From Leptospira stimsonii (GTDB lineage: Bacteria; Spirochaetota; Leptospiria; Leptospirales; Leptospiraceae): 64,000 bases of DNA. A model generated the notes under the pieces. The model was not told where the DNA came from. It did no database searches and saw only the letters and a list, made by a program, of their open reading frames with translations. Both the position numbers and the translations under genes were made by a program. This document shows positions 48,501-58,900 of this stretch, piece after piece. Each line of letters begins with the position of its first letter. Positions within the stretch are counted from its first letter, which is position 1. The stretch spans positions 569,001 through 633,000 of the forward strand of contig NZ_QHCS01000002.1 of assembly GCF_003545875.1 (NCBI RefSeq), in the 5' to 3' direction.

Positions 48501-51497
48501 TCGAACTTCGGTTCTTACAAAAAATTGGCTCGGGAGAATTCAAGAAATTATTTCGGATGGGAAGCGTTATTCGGAATTGCAAGTTATCAGTCCGGAGACG
48601 AAAAAAAGCATTTTCGAATTCTGCCACTCGGTTGGTTTACGTGGGGAAAAAATAACGAGGACAAGATTTTTGCGTTTCCGCTTCCTCTGCCGACTTTTTG
48701 GGGAACGATCGGAGACGAATCCTACCGTGTCGTGTTTCCACTCTACGCCGAACAAAAAAAAGGAAACGACTTTGTCCGTTCTCTCGGAATTTTTCTTTTT
48801 GTGATGGAACGGGAAAAGGATCGAAATGAATATTCAGTCCTTTGGCCACTCATCCGCTATTCGAAATCGAAAGAAGAAGTCGCTTATCGTTTTTTTCCAT
48901 TTTTCGCACATAGGGAATCCGCGTCTTCCTTGGAAACCAAGAGTATCTTCTTTTATCGAGCGAAAGAGAAGAATGGAACGTACGAACATTCTTCTTTCCA
49001 TGGAATCTTATTTCCGTTCTATCAAGCGTCCGAAGATTATAGCCATTCGGGTTCCAATAGCAACGGCTCCGGTTATAATTTGTTCTTTCCGTTTTATTTC
49101 AGAGACTATGAGGATCGTGTAAGCGGCGGAGCGCCCGTTTTAAAGGAACGAAATCTTTATACGCCTCTGTTCTTGTATTCTTCCGTCGAGGACTCCACTT
49201 TCAAAAGAAAGAGTTCTTTTTTGTTGAGTCCGTTCTATTATAGTTCCTCCGAAGAAGGGATCACATTCGATAAACGGAATGTTTCCGAATTGAATATGGT
49301 TCTTCCGTTCCCATTTCTTTTTTGGGGCAAGAAAAACGAGGAAGAATATCGATTTATTTTGGGACATTATCGTTCTTCTTCTCCGGAAGCTTCTTCTTGG
49401 AATTTCCTTTTATTGACCGGCGCTTCGAGATCGAAACAAAGCGAAAAGGAAGAGGTCTCCACTTTTTACGCGTTCCCTTTCTATTTCGGTAAGACAATTC
49501 GGGAGGGGGAGGAATGGAAGTTTCAGTCCGATACGATTCCGTTTTTTTATTCTGCGAAACGAACTCCGGATTCATACGACGCAACATTCGCTTTGATTTT
49601 CAGTTATAAAAAGAATTCGGTCACCCAGGACGAACAACTTTTTCTCCCGCCGATTCTTTATTTCGCAAAGGAGAGAAATTCGTTCGGGCAGATCGATTCT
49701 ACCGTCTATTCTCCGTTCTATTACCATCGAAGTCTGAAACAAGGTTCTTCGAAGCTCGATACTTTTTCGGATAACAACTTTTATACGATTTTTCCGGTTC
49801 CTCTTTTCTACACGTATGAAAGCCTTACGGGTGGCGCAAATCCTATCGAGACAAACGGTTGGGTTTGGTTGTTCTTGGCGAACATGGATCAGAAAACTAT
49901 TCCGCTCTCAAAGAAGGAAAGTTTTGAGTTTAGAGTTCTTTTCGGACTTTTAGGAGGTTATTCTTCAGAGTCTTCACCTAACTTAAAAAGTCGAGCCTGG
50001 AATGTTTCGTTTTTCTTTTTTAGAAGTATGACGGAGGAGAATGGAATTCAGATTTATTCTTCCAGTGAGATTCCGGTTCTATATTCGAACGTGGAGACTT
50101 CGACGTTCTCTGAAACGAATATTTTACTTTTAGTGGGAAAGAAGACGGATCAGAAAACGGGACTCAAACGGACGATGGCCTTGCCGTTCTGGTATCAAAA
50201 GGAAGAAGTTGTTCGAAAAGGATATGTCGACTACACCACCTTCACACCGATTTTTTTTCAGACGAAATCGGTTCAAGATGGTACGGAAGCCAATTTTTAT
50301 ACGAGCCGCTTTTATCCGATTCTTCCAATTCCTTTGCTCTACACTTTTGAGGAAAGGATTCGTGAAGACAAAGTAAAAAAGGATACCTGGGGATTCGATT
50401 GGTTATTGTTAGCGAACTATAAGAATACGCAGTATCTACATAACGGTTCGGAATCGACCTCGTTTAAGGCGGCTCTCGCACTTTTCGGATACGAGAAAAA
50501 CGGAATGGACGGTGAGCATGAAACGAGTTCCTATTTATTTCCTCTTTTCTTTTATAAGAGTTCGGATCACAAGGAATACGACTCTTACCGGTGGATCGTT
50601 CCGATCGTTAGTTATCGTAGTTTTAACGATAGCCAAGGAAAGATCCGTTCTCATACGAATCTTTTCGGAATATTTCTAAATTACAAACGGGACGACGAGA
50701 TGGGAAAGAGGAGTTTATTTCTTTTCCCGTCACTTTATTATTCGAGCGAAAGAAGCGGAGCGGAAAATACATACGCATTTTTTCCGTTATTCTACTATTC
50801 ATCGAATGATAAAAATGAATATTCTCTCTTTCTAACATTCTTTTATTCCGGACAGGATGCGATTTCGAGACGGAGTAATTTTCTCTATTTGGTGGATTAT
50901 GAAGTCCACTTTCAAAGACAAAGAAAGGAGTTATCCTTATTTTTGGGTGCGTTTCATTCCGAATTTGAAAAGGATCGAACTCGCTGGTCCGTGTTAGGCG
51001 GAGTTTTAGCCGGCTACGAATCAACGCCCCAGCTTACGGATTGGAATTTTCTTTGGATTCATTATCTCAATTCCCCGCAGGAAAGAATTCAGAATTTTCT
51101 TCCGGTCTATCGATACAGCGAAACGGCGGAAAGTTATTCTCTATTGCTTCCACCGATTCTTTCTTATCATTCAAAGGATAAGGAAGGCTCTTTGACGTTA
51201 GGCGGTCTTTTCGGGTTGATCTACTACAACAATCGGTCCGAAGTTTTTAAAGAGGAGTCCACAAAAATTTTGGGCGGCATTTTTTATTTTTCGGAGTCAA
51301 AGGCGGAGAGGGGATTTCGAAATCAAGGAATTCTCGGATTTCCGGCGATCGGCGGTTTGCTTTGGAATCACGAATACGAAGCGCAGACCGGTTACGAAAA
51401 AACGTCCTTCTTTAAGTTTATTTACAGTAGAACGACGACTGTGAAAGGAACAACAATCAATAGAGTATTTGGAGTTGACTGGTCAAGACTCTTTTGA
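45543..51497 (+). CDS. Giant aromatic-rich exported repeat protein (1984 residues)
   Basis: I know no named family. ATG 45543 gives a signal peptide (RNYLFLFFLIICPSLLWSQ); the earlier in-frame start overlaps yggU. The mature protein is a very long series of short beta-like units rich in Phe, Tyr and Trp, for example FPFWFHKKNE..LFPVFFSW, APFFFYKKESYLTLFPLYHH and AGPFYY. Units recur about every 22-45 residues and are poorly conserved between copies except FP-[FL]-[FY]-[WY]-motifs. A charged Pro/Lys-rich linker near residues 965-1030 splits it in two halves. The last residues are DWSRLF, ending in Phe as many outer-membrane barrels do. Outer-membrane or periplasmic location is likely; function is unknown. 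Confidence 0.8.
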   Translation: MRNYLFLFFLIICPSLLWSQMEDPFDELVREKKEIFGSEKEEKYLVRTGFVDIEDWPEHFSWHAFWIVRKTDYPKFKQFRIFPIYNSLEAKSGRATKSYLFPIYSYRSLNSEGTEDNTFFSPLFYRRTVQPSGGGTGYRESTNFYWLGYNSSSSGPGFEKSFSMVPGFFPLFTRENELINGVRSTSTMFLPLLLFNKESSEESKTTLAVFQWGHDLEKKFFRIFPLLYYSSEKIREDYSFTFFPFYHQSRSNRESKTFSIYSPIWFQDEEKTSDSYSEFSFSPIGWYKSKTVSLQSETSKFLFLPLAMYLQENGENSKIRNFLLFQWGKEKDWSYFRVLPLLYWSGSKEQQDSFFTFFPLVFYKQNSYFNLFPVFFSWKETKDESGYAGPFYYHSESSNQKTNYVLNTYVKWEKERGYTEIISAPFFFYKKESYLTLFPLYHHNYDGGEFTQFFLPLLYHKDAEDYSENFAVNTYWKRDKDGLAALTVFPFWFHKRNEFAHLFPVFFSWENSRDDSSFAGPFYYRNKTSNSSSTYIINTYAEYQKDELTAFTFFPFWYFKKNEYKHLFPIYFSWMEGERAINRAGPFFYQYRSEEVYHDYYLNTYFKRERGKGISEWISAPIFFYKKDSYLTVFPLYHHNYDGDDFSQFTLLPLPMYRHTRKQESETLLLNAYWSKDAKGEYASSFFFPFYFHKKNSYLAMPLLLFLYTRSESETRTIAPFYYHFYSQAEDELFFLGYHEYGSNDSSFQRFYPFYFSSEVKSGESFLGLAGLYYQWKNSAGETTTRTILPLHYFQKNEYNLWLPFYYRFGGDDRDFVSFSPVHFRLRSTNVDRDWALLYYSSENREEKTSSSFVVPLYWQWKNADSRGDIFLPAFLKYYEKNKNLELYFGGISISQTGGKFDASLKSGASGKEFYVDLDYAFVYNLFSVSVRKELSNPLTFFDEEKVETPVPIAPQAKYRKKTDGKKDVRIAVVGEEKGQSPSPDGSNFGSYKKLARENSRNYFGWEALFGIASYQSGDEKKHFRILPLGWFTWGKNNEDKIFAFPLPLPTFWGTIGDESYRVVFPLYAEQKKGNDFVRSLGIFLFVMEREKDRNEYSVLWPLIRYSKSKEEVAYRFFPFFAHRESASSLETKSIFFYRAKEKNGTYEHSSFHGILFPFYQASEDYSHSGSNSNGSGYNLFFPFYFRDYEDRVSGGAPVLKERNLYTPLFLYSSVEDSTFKRKSSFLLSPFYYSSSEEGITFDKRNVSELNMVLPFPFLFWGKKNEEEYRFILGHYRSSSPEASSWNFLLLTGASRSKQSEKEEVSTFYAFPFYFGKTIREGEEWKFQSDTIPFFYSAKRTPDSYDATFALIFSYKKNSVTQDEQLFLPPILYFAKERNSFGQIDSTVYSPFYYHRSLKQGSSKLDTFSDNNFYTIFPVPLFYTYESLTGGANPIETNGWVWLFLANMDQKTIPLSKKESFEFRVLFGLLGGYSSESSPNLKSRAWNVSFFFFRSMTEENGIQIYSSSEIPVLYSNVETSTFSETNILLLVGKKTDQKTGLKRTMALPFWYQKEEVVRKGYVDYTTFTPIFFQTKSVQDGTEANFYTSRFYPILPIPLLYTFEERIREDKVKKDTWGFDWLLLANYKNTQYLHNGSESTSFKAALALFGYEKNGMDGEHETSSYLFPLFFYKSSDHKEYDSYRWIVPIVSYRSFNDSQGKIRSHTNLFGIFLNYKRDDEMGKRSLFLFPSLYYSSERSGAENTYAFFPLFYYSSNDKNEYSLFLTFFYSGQDAISRRSNFLYLVDYEVHFQRQRKELSLFLGAFHSEFEKDRTRWSVLGGVLAGYESTPQLTDWNFLWIHYLNSPQERIQNFLPVYRYSETAESYSLLLPPILSYHSKDKEGSLTLGGLFGLIYYNNRSEVFKEESTKILGGIFYFSESKAERGFRNQGILGFPAIGGLLWNHEYEAQTGYEKTSFFKFIYSRTTTVKGTTINRVFGVDWSRLF

Positions 51498-51592
51498 ATA
51501 GCGCAAAATTCTGAAAAGATGGAGCGAAAATAATTATTTCCAAACCCGCGAAACGTAAAAACTGTTATGAATGGCCGGTGTTTTTGGTTGCG

Positions 51593-53731
51593 CTAATTTT
51601 CCTTTTGTTTCCAGTTGATTCCGATGATCGAAATGTCGTCTTGTTTGGCGACTCCGGATAAGAATTTTTCCTGTTCGTTTAACAAAGAGTCGATTCCTTC
51701 CCGAAGCGTTTTTGAATTCAAGGATTGAACTATTTTTTCCACTCTATCCTCTCCGAATTCTTCTTTTTCGTTGTTCCATTGTTCAACGAGTCCATCTGTA
51801 AACAGGACCAGCTTCGAATTGGGTTTGATTTTGATCTCATTCGAAGTGTATTCCGTTTTAGAAATCGCTCCTACGATTCTCCCCGTTTTTTCCAGTTTTA
51901 GGATTTTGTCTTCGAAGATCAGATACTGGGGAATGTGACCAGCTGAGGCGTATCGTATGTTTCCTGAATTCGTATCGATGTCCAGAACGATACAAGTGAA
52001 AAATTGATTCAAGTTCTTGAATGTATGTAAGAACTCGTTGTTAAGATGGTATAAAATTTCAGTTACGCTGTAGATTCCGCGTTTCAAAGACTCATAGATC
52101 GCTTTGATCGCCATCGTGATGAGTGCCGCTTGCACACCGTGGCCCGTCGCATCCGCAAGAAAGAATCGAGTCAACCCGGGTCGCAATTCCATAATATCGA
52201 AAAAGTCTCCCCCGACCTCGCTGAGTGGCAGATAACGTATGATGATTTCCAATTCTCCGATCGTCCTGTCCTTTTGAGAAAGGATTCCTGATTGGATTTT
52301 TTTAGCGGTGGAAAGATCATTCTGAATTAGATTGAGGTTTTCTTCCAATTGTTTTGTGAGAATTTCCTTCTCTTTGATGTTCATCCGAATTCTTCCCAGG
52401 ACCGAATTGTATCGCTCCGCGATCTGACCGACTTCGGTGAACGGTTCGATCGAAAGATCCTTGCTCAAATCCCCCGTTCTCTTTTGGTATTCCATCTCCA
52501 AAAAAAGATCGATGAGTTCGGTTGTGGCACGGTGCTCCGTATAGTTTAAACCTTTTTGCTCGTTTAATTCGGAAACTCGAAATTTAAAAAAATGATTGGC
52601 CGCACCTAAAATAAGATAACTCAGGCCGAAAGCAAGAACGCAACAAGTGAGAATCCCGATTCCTTGCGTTTGAATTTGTTCCCAGCGCGTAAGACCTGTT
52701 CCGAGTATTTCCAAATTACCGAAAAGACCGACCGCGAATGTTCCCCAAATTCCCGCCGCAAGATGCACCGGAATGGCGCCCACAGCGTCGTCGATTCGAA
52801 ACCGATCCAGGAGGCTTCTCGTTTCATACATGATGATTCCTGCGACAAAACCGATACAAACGGAATCGATTGAGTTCACAGCATGACAAGACGCCGTGAT
52901 CGCGACAAGACCGGCTAACGCGCCGTTCAAGGGTAGAGTGGCTTCCGCATACTGGAGTCGGATCCAACCGTAAATAAGCGATGCGGCCATACCGCTAGCC
53001 GCGGCAAACATCGTGTTGACGATAATTTTAGGAACTGCCGAGGTGAACGCTAACGTGCTTCCTCCGTTGAATCCGATCCAACCGAGCCAAAGGATCAAGG
53101 TTCCGAGCATTGCGAGTGGGAGATTGTGTCCTGTAATATAACGCACCGATCCGTCCTCGGCGTATCTTCCCGAACGATTTCCTAAAAGTAACATCGCCGC
53201 GAGTCCGACCCATCCTCCCACGCTGTGAACGACTGTGGATCCCGCAAAATCGACAAAGCCCATTCTTCCAAGCCAGCCCGTAGCCGTTTCCCAATTCGAT
53301 AAATCCTTCCCCCAAACCCAATGTCCGAAGATCGGATAAATGATCGCGGAGATCACGACGGTAACAACGATATAAGCTCCGAACTTCATTCGTTCCGCAA
53401 CCGCCCCGGATACGATCGTCGCCGCGGTTCCGCAAAACATAAGTTGGAATAAGAAGAAAACCGCGATCTCCGGATGAGCCGTTGAAAATTCCGGAAAGAA
53501 AGAATCGGATCCGATAAAACCGAAGACGCTCGTTCCAAACATAAGACCGAAACCGACCGAGTAGAATATGAGAGTGGCGATTCCGAAGTCGGTTATATTT
53601 TTGATCGCGACGTTGATCGAATTTTTCGTCCTTGTAAGCCCCGATTCAAGACAAAGGAAACCCGCTTGCATAAAAAAAACAAGTCCGGAGGAAAGTATGA
53701 TCCAAAGTATGTCGAAATTTGTCTTGGGCAT
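51593..53731 (-). CDS. Ammonium transporter fused to a SpoIIE-type PP2C phosphatase
   Basis: A 712-residue fusion. Residues 1-400 are an Amt/MEP/Rh channel with about 11 helices: the Phe gate region FQLMFCGTAATIVSGAVAER, the first pore His in VVHSVGGW (about 172) and the second in VHLAAGIWG (about 322). A short HAMP-like/coiled linker (TEVGQIAERYNSVLGR) follows. Residues 480-710 are a SpoIIE-like PP2C with GGDFFD, DATGHG, SAGH and FTDGLVEQW, so metal ligands are present. This suggests an ammonium-sensing or transport-linked serine phosphatase. The target is not known; STAS antagonists are the usual substrates. Confidence 0.92.
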   Translation of the reverse strand: MPKTNFDILWIILSSGLVFFMQAGFLCLESGLTRTKNSINVAIKNITDFGIATLIFYSVGFGLMFGTSVFGFIGSDSFFPEFSTAHPEIAVFFLFQLMFCGTAATIVSGAVAERMKFGAYIVVTVVISAIIYPIFGHWVWGKDLSNWETATGWLGRMGFVDFAGSTVVHSVGGWVGLAAMLLLGNRSGRYAEDGSVRYITGHNLPLAMLGTLILWLGWIGFNGGSTLAFTSAVPKIIVNTMFAAASGMAASLIYGWIRLQYAEATLPLNGALAGLVAITASCHAVNSIDSVCIGFVAGIIMYETRSLLDRFRIDDAVGAIPVHLAAGIWGTFAVGLFGNLEILGTGLTRWEQIQTQGIGILTCCVLAFGLSYLILGAANHFFKFRVSELNEQKGLNYTEHRATTELIDLFLEMEYQKRTGDLSKDLSIEPFTEVGQIAERYNSVLGRIRMNIKEKEILTKQLEENLNLIQNDLSTAKKIQSGILSQKDRTIGELEIIIRYLPLSEVGGDFFDIMELRPGLTRFFLADATGHGVQAALITMAIKAIYESLKRGIYSVTEILYHLNNEFLHTFKNLNQFFTCIVLDIDTNSGNIRYASAGHIPQYLIFEDKILKLEKTGRIVGAISKTEYTSNEIKIKPNSKLVLFTDGLVEQWNNEKEEFGEDRVEKIVQSLNSKTLREGIDSLLNEQEKFLSGVAKQDDISIIGINWKQKEN

Positions 53732-53946
53732 CTACGTCTTTTGTCTTTCAGACGAATAAAGTTTGCAAGAATCATTTTAAGAAATTCGTTTTTGTTAGAG
53801 ATTCTTCTCTTTTTTAAATCAAAGAAGGAACGTTATGCGGTGCTTACAAATAAGGCATTCTGATTTTTATGGAATCAGAAACGTTAGTTTTAAAGCCGGA
53901 ACGAAGTTCTTCGAAACCGTGTTCCATAAAGGATGTTTTCCTGGGT

Positions 53947-53987
53947 TTTTCCTTAAAAAGGAACGAACCGGTCCTTTTTAAGGAAAA
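53947..53987. promoter_or_regulatory. Perfect 16-bp inverted repeat upstream of amt-PP2C and ald
   Basis: TTTTCCTTAAAAAGGA (53947-53962) is exactly inverted at 53972-53987, with a 9-base centre ACGAACCGG. It lies between divergent genes, about 215 bases before the amt-PP2C start and 182 bases before the ald start, so it is not an ordinary gene terminator. It may be an operator for a dimeric or tetrameric regulator, or a hairpin ending a small RNA. Nothing else is clear in the 53732-54169 gap. Confidence 0.6.
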
Positions 53988-54169
53988 GAATATTCAATAT
54001 ACTTAAAATAAGATCTCGGTCTTTCTGCGGATCTCCCAATCTCTTGGACAAAAAGGCGATTCTTTTTGTCCGGGTACGTCGTGAATGTATTAAAAGCAAT
54101 TGCAAGAATGCGACAAACATGGAAATCTTAGGCGATTCTATCCAATTACATAGAAGAACGAGAGAAACT

Positions 54170-55288
54170 ATGAAGATCGGAATCCTAAAAGAAATCAAGG
54201 TCGCTGAAAATCGCGTCAGCATGACTCCTGCCGGGGTCGAAGTTTTAATACATCACGGACATACGGTTTTCGTAGAAAAGGGAGCCGGTTTGAACAGTGG
54301 ATTCCCGGATTCGGATTATACGGAACACGGAGCGGAGCTTCTTACCGAGCGGACCGATATATTCAAAAAATCGGATATGATTCTACACGTAAAGGAACCG
54401 CAACCTTCGGAATATTCTCTTCTGCGGGAGAATCAGATTCTTTTTACGTACTTGCATTTAGCGGCTTCGAGAGAATTGACTCTCGCTCTTATGAAAACGA
54501 ACTCGATCTGTATCGCATACGAGACGATTCAAAAAGCGGACGGTTCTTTACCTCTTTTGATCCCGATGAGCGAGATCGCAGGAAGAATGGCCGCTCAGGA
54601 AGGCGCCCGTTATTTGGAGATGATTCACGGTGGAAGCGGTGTTCTTTTGGGTGGAGTTCCCGGCGTGGAGCCCGGAGTTGTCGTCGTAATCGGAGGAGGG
54701 ATCGTTGGAACGAATTCGGCGAAGATCGCCTGCGGCTTGGGCGCGCGCGTTTATATCTTGGATACGAACGCGGATCGGCTTCGTTATCTTTCCGAGATTA
54801 TGCCGAGCAATTGTATCACCTTGTCTTCGACTCCTTCTAAAATTCGCGAACTTTTAAAAATCGCCGACGTCGTCATCGGTTCGGTTTTATATCCCGGAGC
54901 GAAGGCTCCTCGACTCGTTACTCGAGAGCATCTCAAGACGATGAAGAAGGGATCGGTTTTGATCGACGTCGCGATTGATCAAGGAGGATGTTTCGAAACT
55001 TCCGTTCCGACCACTCATGAAAATCCGATCTACATCATAGACGGAGTCATTCATTATTCCGTTACGAACATGCCCGGCGCCGTTCCAAAAACGTCGACGC
55101 TTGCTTTAACGAATGCGACTCTTCCTTACGTATTAGAAATTGCGAATTTAGGTTGGAAACAAGCGGCGCTTTCCTCGGAGACGATTCGAAAAGGACTCAA
55201 CGTGGTTCGTGGTAAAATCACCTATAAGGCGGTTTCGGATGCGTTTGGAATGGAATATACGAACGTAGAGTCCGTTCTCGATTTTTAA
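54170..55288 (+). CDS. ald: Alanine dehydrogenase
   Basis: NAD-dependent L-alanine to pyruvate and ammonia (reversible), 372 residues. The N-terminal domain has [20 protein letters not shown], catalytic Lys in VKEPQPSEY and His in TYLHLAA; the Rossmann motif is [17 protein letters not shown] (about 165). [14 protein letters not shown] is typical of Ald. The frame is open upstream, but ATG 54170 with its GAGAG site is the normal start. It is divergent from the Amt-PP2C gene, which fits ammonium handling. The stop overlaps the convergent LuxR-type regulator by 4 bases. Confidence 0.95.
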   Translation: MKIGILKEIKVAENRVSMTPAGVEVLIHHGHTVFVEKGAGLNSGFPDSDYTEHGAELLTERTDIFKKSDMILHVKEPQPSEYSLLRENQILFTYLHLAASRELTLALMKTNSICIAYETIQKADGSLPLLIPMSEIAGRMAAQEGARYLEMIHGGSGVLLGGVPGVEPGVVVVIGGGIVGTNSAKIACGLGARVYILDTNADRLRYLSEIMPSNCITLSSTPSKIRELLKIADVVIGSVLYPGAKAPRLVTREHLKTMKKGSVLIDVAIDQGGCFETSVPTTHENPIYIIDGVIHYSVTNMPGAVPKTSTLALTNATLPYVLEIANLGWKQAALSSETIRKGLNVVRGKITYKAVSDAFGMEYTNVESVLDF

Positions 55289-55956
55289 TCTTTTTTCTCT
55301 CCCAAATTCGAGCCACCCATCGGAAGTAAGCCGATATCGGTCGCTTTTTTTACCAGCTCCGCTCGATTGTGAACATTCAATTTTTTGTATATATTTTTCA
55401 CATGATGCTGAATCGTGTATTTACTTACGCCTAAAAATTCAGCTACCCGATTGATCGTTTTTCCGGTTACCATATGGTCCAGGATTTCCTTTTCTTTTTT
55501 TGTCAACTTGACCCCGTTTGCGACTTTCTTTAATTTAAAGCTGTTGAGAACTCGGAACGCGATTGTAGGTGTGATGATGGCTCCTCCGCGTAAGACGGTG
55601 TCTATGACTTCTATGATATCCTTGAGTTCCGATTTTAGAATGTAACCGATCGCTCCGTAACGCAAAGAATTATAAATGAGTTCATCGGAGTTCATGTTGC
55701 TCAACATGATTTTATTAATCGATGGATCTCTTTCGGAAAGTTTCCCCGCGAGGTCGACGCCGCTCATTCCAGGAAGAAGAATATCCAAAAAGATAATGTC
55801 TAACGTTCTACCTTTTGTGTCTTGCCAAAAGGACTCGGCCGATTCCCAGTGAAGGATTTCCTCGACGCCGGGTACGGATTCCAAAACTTTTAGGATCTGG
55901 ATTTTGTAGTTTTCGTCGTTTTCCACGATGCCGATTTTGATTTTGTTTGGTGTCAT
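55285..55956 (-). CDS. LuxR/NarL-family response regulator
   Basis: A 223-residue regulator. The receiver (1-125) has the acidic VENDE, phospho-acceptor Asp in IIFLDILLPGMSG (about 54) and Lys in ILKSE. The C-terminal HTH (about 150-212) has the LuxR pattern LTKKEKEILDHM...TINRVAEFLGVSKYTIQHHVKNIYKKL. It is 26 bases downstream of the large hybrid kinase and its likely partner. Targets are unknown. Confidence 0.92.
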   Translation of the reverse strand: MTPNKIKIGIVENDENYKIQILKVLESVPGVEEILHWESAESFWQDTKGRTLDIIFLDILLPGMSGVDLAGKLSERDPSINKIMLSNMNSDELIYNSLRYGAIGYILKSELKDIIEVIDTVLRGGAIITPTIAFRVLNSFKLKKVANGVKLTKKEKEILDHMVTGKTINRVAEFLGVSKYTIQHHVKNIYKKLNVHNRAELVKKATDIGLLPMGGSNLGEKKD

Positions 55957-55982
55957 GTTTTTCCTAACGCGTTTTGCGGAAA

Positions 55983-58900
55983 TCAGATCGATTGAAAACG
56001 ATTGGCTCCGATTTTTAGATCGATCGAATATACGTTTTGCAAAAGAGCCATTTCCATTCTTCCGTCCAACTTCACAATTCTTTCGATCAAGTTTTCGGTG
56101 CCTCTTCCGGAGCGACCGTTTGTCAATTTGTAAACCGACTCCGAACTCATTCTCATCCGAATTTCCTTATCTTTGAGCGAGAAATTCCAATTGGAAACTC
56201 CCTTTCCGTATTTTAAATCGTTGTTGGTAACTTCGTTGATAATTCCGAAAAATTCCATAAGACTCGCTTCGTCTTTATAGGAATCAAAAATCTCTATGAG
56301 TTCGTCGTTGTATTGAAATTCGATTTCTCTTCCTGCATCCGAATAACGTCTGAGAAGGACAAGGTTAACGCCTGTGATAAAATTTTCCGAGACAAGATTG
56401 AGATCTTCAATCTTGAGCATTTGTTCGCGTAACATTCCGATCGATTGATTTACGGTCCCTTGGATTTTTTCGAATAGGTTTCGATTCGGTTCGATCGTTC
56501 CGCTCAGAAGTTCTTCGGAAAGAAATTTCAGATCTATCAGTTTCGCCCCTAAGTGATCGTGAAGATCGATGTTGATTTTTTGTCTTACTTGTTGGATCGC
56601 TTCTCTTTTTTCGTTTTCTTGTAAGAGCCTATCTTTGTGTCCGCGGACCAGTTCGAGTAAATTGTTGACTCGGTTCATCAGTTGTTCGAAGTCGAAAGGT
56701 TTTACTAAGTAGTCGTTCGCGCCTGCGTTGAGCGCGGCGATCAGATCGTTATCCCGATTTTTTGCCGAGACCATGAGAATCGGTAACTCGATCGGACTCC
56801 AACGAGTTCGAATTTCTCTTGCAACTTCCAACCCTGAAAGGCGAGGCATCATCACGTCCAAGATTACCGCTTGAAAGTCCGAATCCTTTTTAAGAAGTTC
56901 TAAAGCGTCGATTCCGCTTTGAACCACGAGACATTCCATATTTCTGAGGGATAAATAATTTTGGATCACTTCCAAGTTTACCGGTTCGTCATCCACGACG
57001 AGGATACGAATTTTATCGTTTTCTGCGAGTTTCTTTTCCCTTTCCTGAGGATTCGGTTGCGACGATTCGTTTGACCTTGAATTGAGATTGGAATCTTTTT
57101 CGGGTTTTCTTATTTGAGAATCCTGTATGTTCTTACAAATGGGAATCGTGAAGTAAAATCGAGAACCTTTTCCTGGAACGGATTCGACGTTCAATTCTCC
57201 GCCGTGTAATGCGACGAGCGCGCGACTGATCGTAAGTCCGAGGCCGGTTCCTCCCGCGTTTCCTGCGTCTCCGGAATGAATTCTTTCAAAGAATTCGAAT
57301 ATTCTTTTTTGTTCATCTTCCGGAATTCCGATGCCGGTGTCCGTTACGCTGATTTCCGCAGTCTCTTCGTCGATCCTTCTTGCGCTCACAACGATTTTAC
57401 CTTTCTCAGTAAATTTAATGGCGTTTCCGACTAGGTTTTGGAGAATCTGCTGGAGTCGATTTTCATCCGCTAAAAGCTGAGGGAAATTCGGTTCGATTTC
57501 GTTTAACAAAATCGTTTTGGTAGGATCCACTCCGACACGGTTTAACTCCAAGGTAAAATCTGCGGCCTGTTTGCTGTCTACGGGAATTCTTCTCAAATTG
57601 AGATCGCTGTGTTTGAGCTTCGAAAAATCCTGTATGTCGTTTACCAAACTCGAAAGCCTTTCTCCGCTGGAAACGATCATTCCCAATTGCCTTTCTATGA
57701 ACGGAGAAAGGTCGCCTCCGGCTCCTCTTCTCAACGAATCGGCGATACCGATGATTCCCTGGAGCGGAGTTCGAAGCTCGTGGGAAGTTGTCGCGAGGAA
57801 TTCGTCTTTGAGTTTGTCCAAGGAAATCAATCGAACGTTAGAGTTCTGCAAATCCGCGCTGAGTTTTTGAGATAGATGATAAGAGATCGCGAATTGTTTC
57901 GAGATGATAAATGCCTGCGCGATAAAAAAGAGAGAGATTCCGTAGGAAATAAAATAGGAAGTATTGATGACCATATTTGCATAAAGGAGATCGTTGATGA
58001 CGATCAAAAAAAGAAGGATACAGATGGAGAATCCGATCCAGGCTCCTACTCGTTCGTTTCGGATCGCTTGGATTAGAACAAAAACCATATAGAAACATTC
58101 TATAAAAACGAAAAGGCTAAAGATAGGAAGGGTTCTCGAGTAAAACGATAGATCAGTAAACAGAACGATCAAAGATAAGATCGAAAAAACGGTACCAAAA
58201 AAGGCGGCGGCTTTTTTATGAAACTCGTTCGGAAACATGGAACGTAAGAAAAGCGCCAAGATAAATCCGCCTATATAAACGGAAAGTAACTCGAGCCGAT
58301 AGCTAAGATTGAAATCAAAGTTCGGGAACAGAGTGAATAGAAGGCGTTCCCCAGTAAGTACGATTCTAAGAATCGCGACGAGACCGATCAAGGCAAAGTA
58401 AAAATGGGAGAGTTCTCGACGCAAAAGAGAAAAAAGACTAAAATGATATAAGACTCCGATAAACAAACCGCCCGTGATAAAGAGATCCAACCAAATGGTT
58501 CTTTCGCGAAGAGTGAACAATTCCTCCCGTGGACCAAGCAACACCTTTGCCCACACTCCGGCTTTCGAGTGCGCGAAGTTGGAAACTTCCAGTAAGATTT
58601 CGTTTTCTTTCTCTAAACGAATCGGTCCGCTTACCGCGGGACGATACAAGGGGCTACTTGTTTCCGGAGAGATTCCCACTGTTCCGCTGGAAAGAACCTT
58701 TACCCCGTTCACATAAAGGTTGTAGGCCGTCGCCGCTTCCAACATCTTAATCGCCAGGTCGTCTTGCGGTTTATTGAGTAGAACGCGCATTCGGTAGGTC
58801 GCGTAACCGAAGCCGGGATAGTTTTTTCCGTCCTTTTTGTAGTTGGTCCAAGAATCCGGAACGTTAACGAAGTCCCCCGTTTGCAAACCATTCTTATCTT

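Noticed and set aside
46183..49587. Many overlapping reverse and shifted ORFs inside the giant gene
   Set aside because: They are shadows caused by the biased F/Y/K codon use of the 1984-residue protein.
51498..51592. TAGCGCAA near both convergent gene ends as an inverted repeat
   Set aside because: Only 8 bases and about 80 bases apart, which is expected by chance.
53953..54222. 89-codon minus-strand ORF with a hydrophobic part
   Set aside because: It overlaps the ald start and the long inverted repeat, has no ribosome site and no family look.
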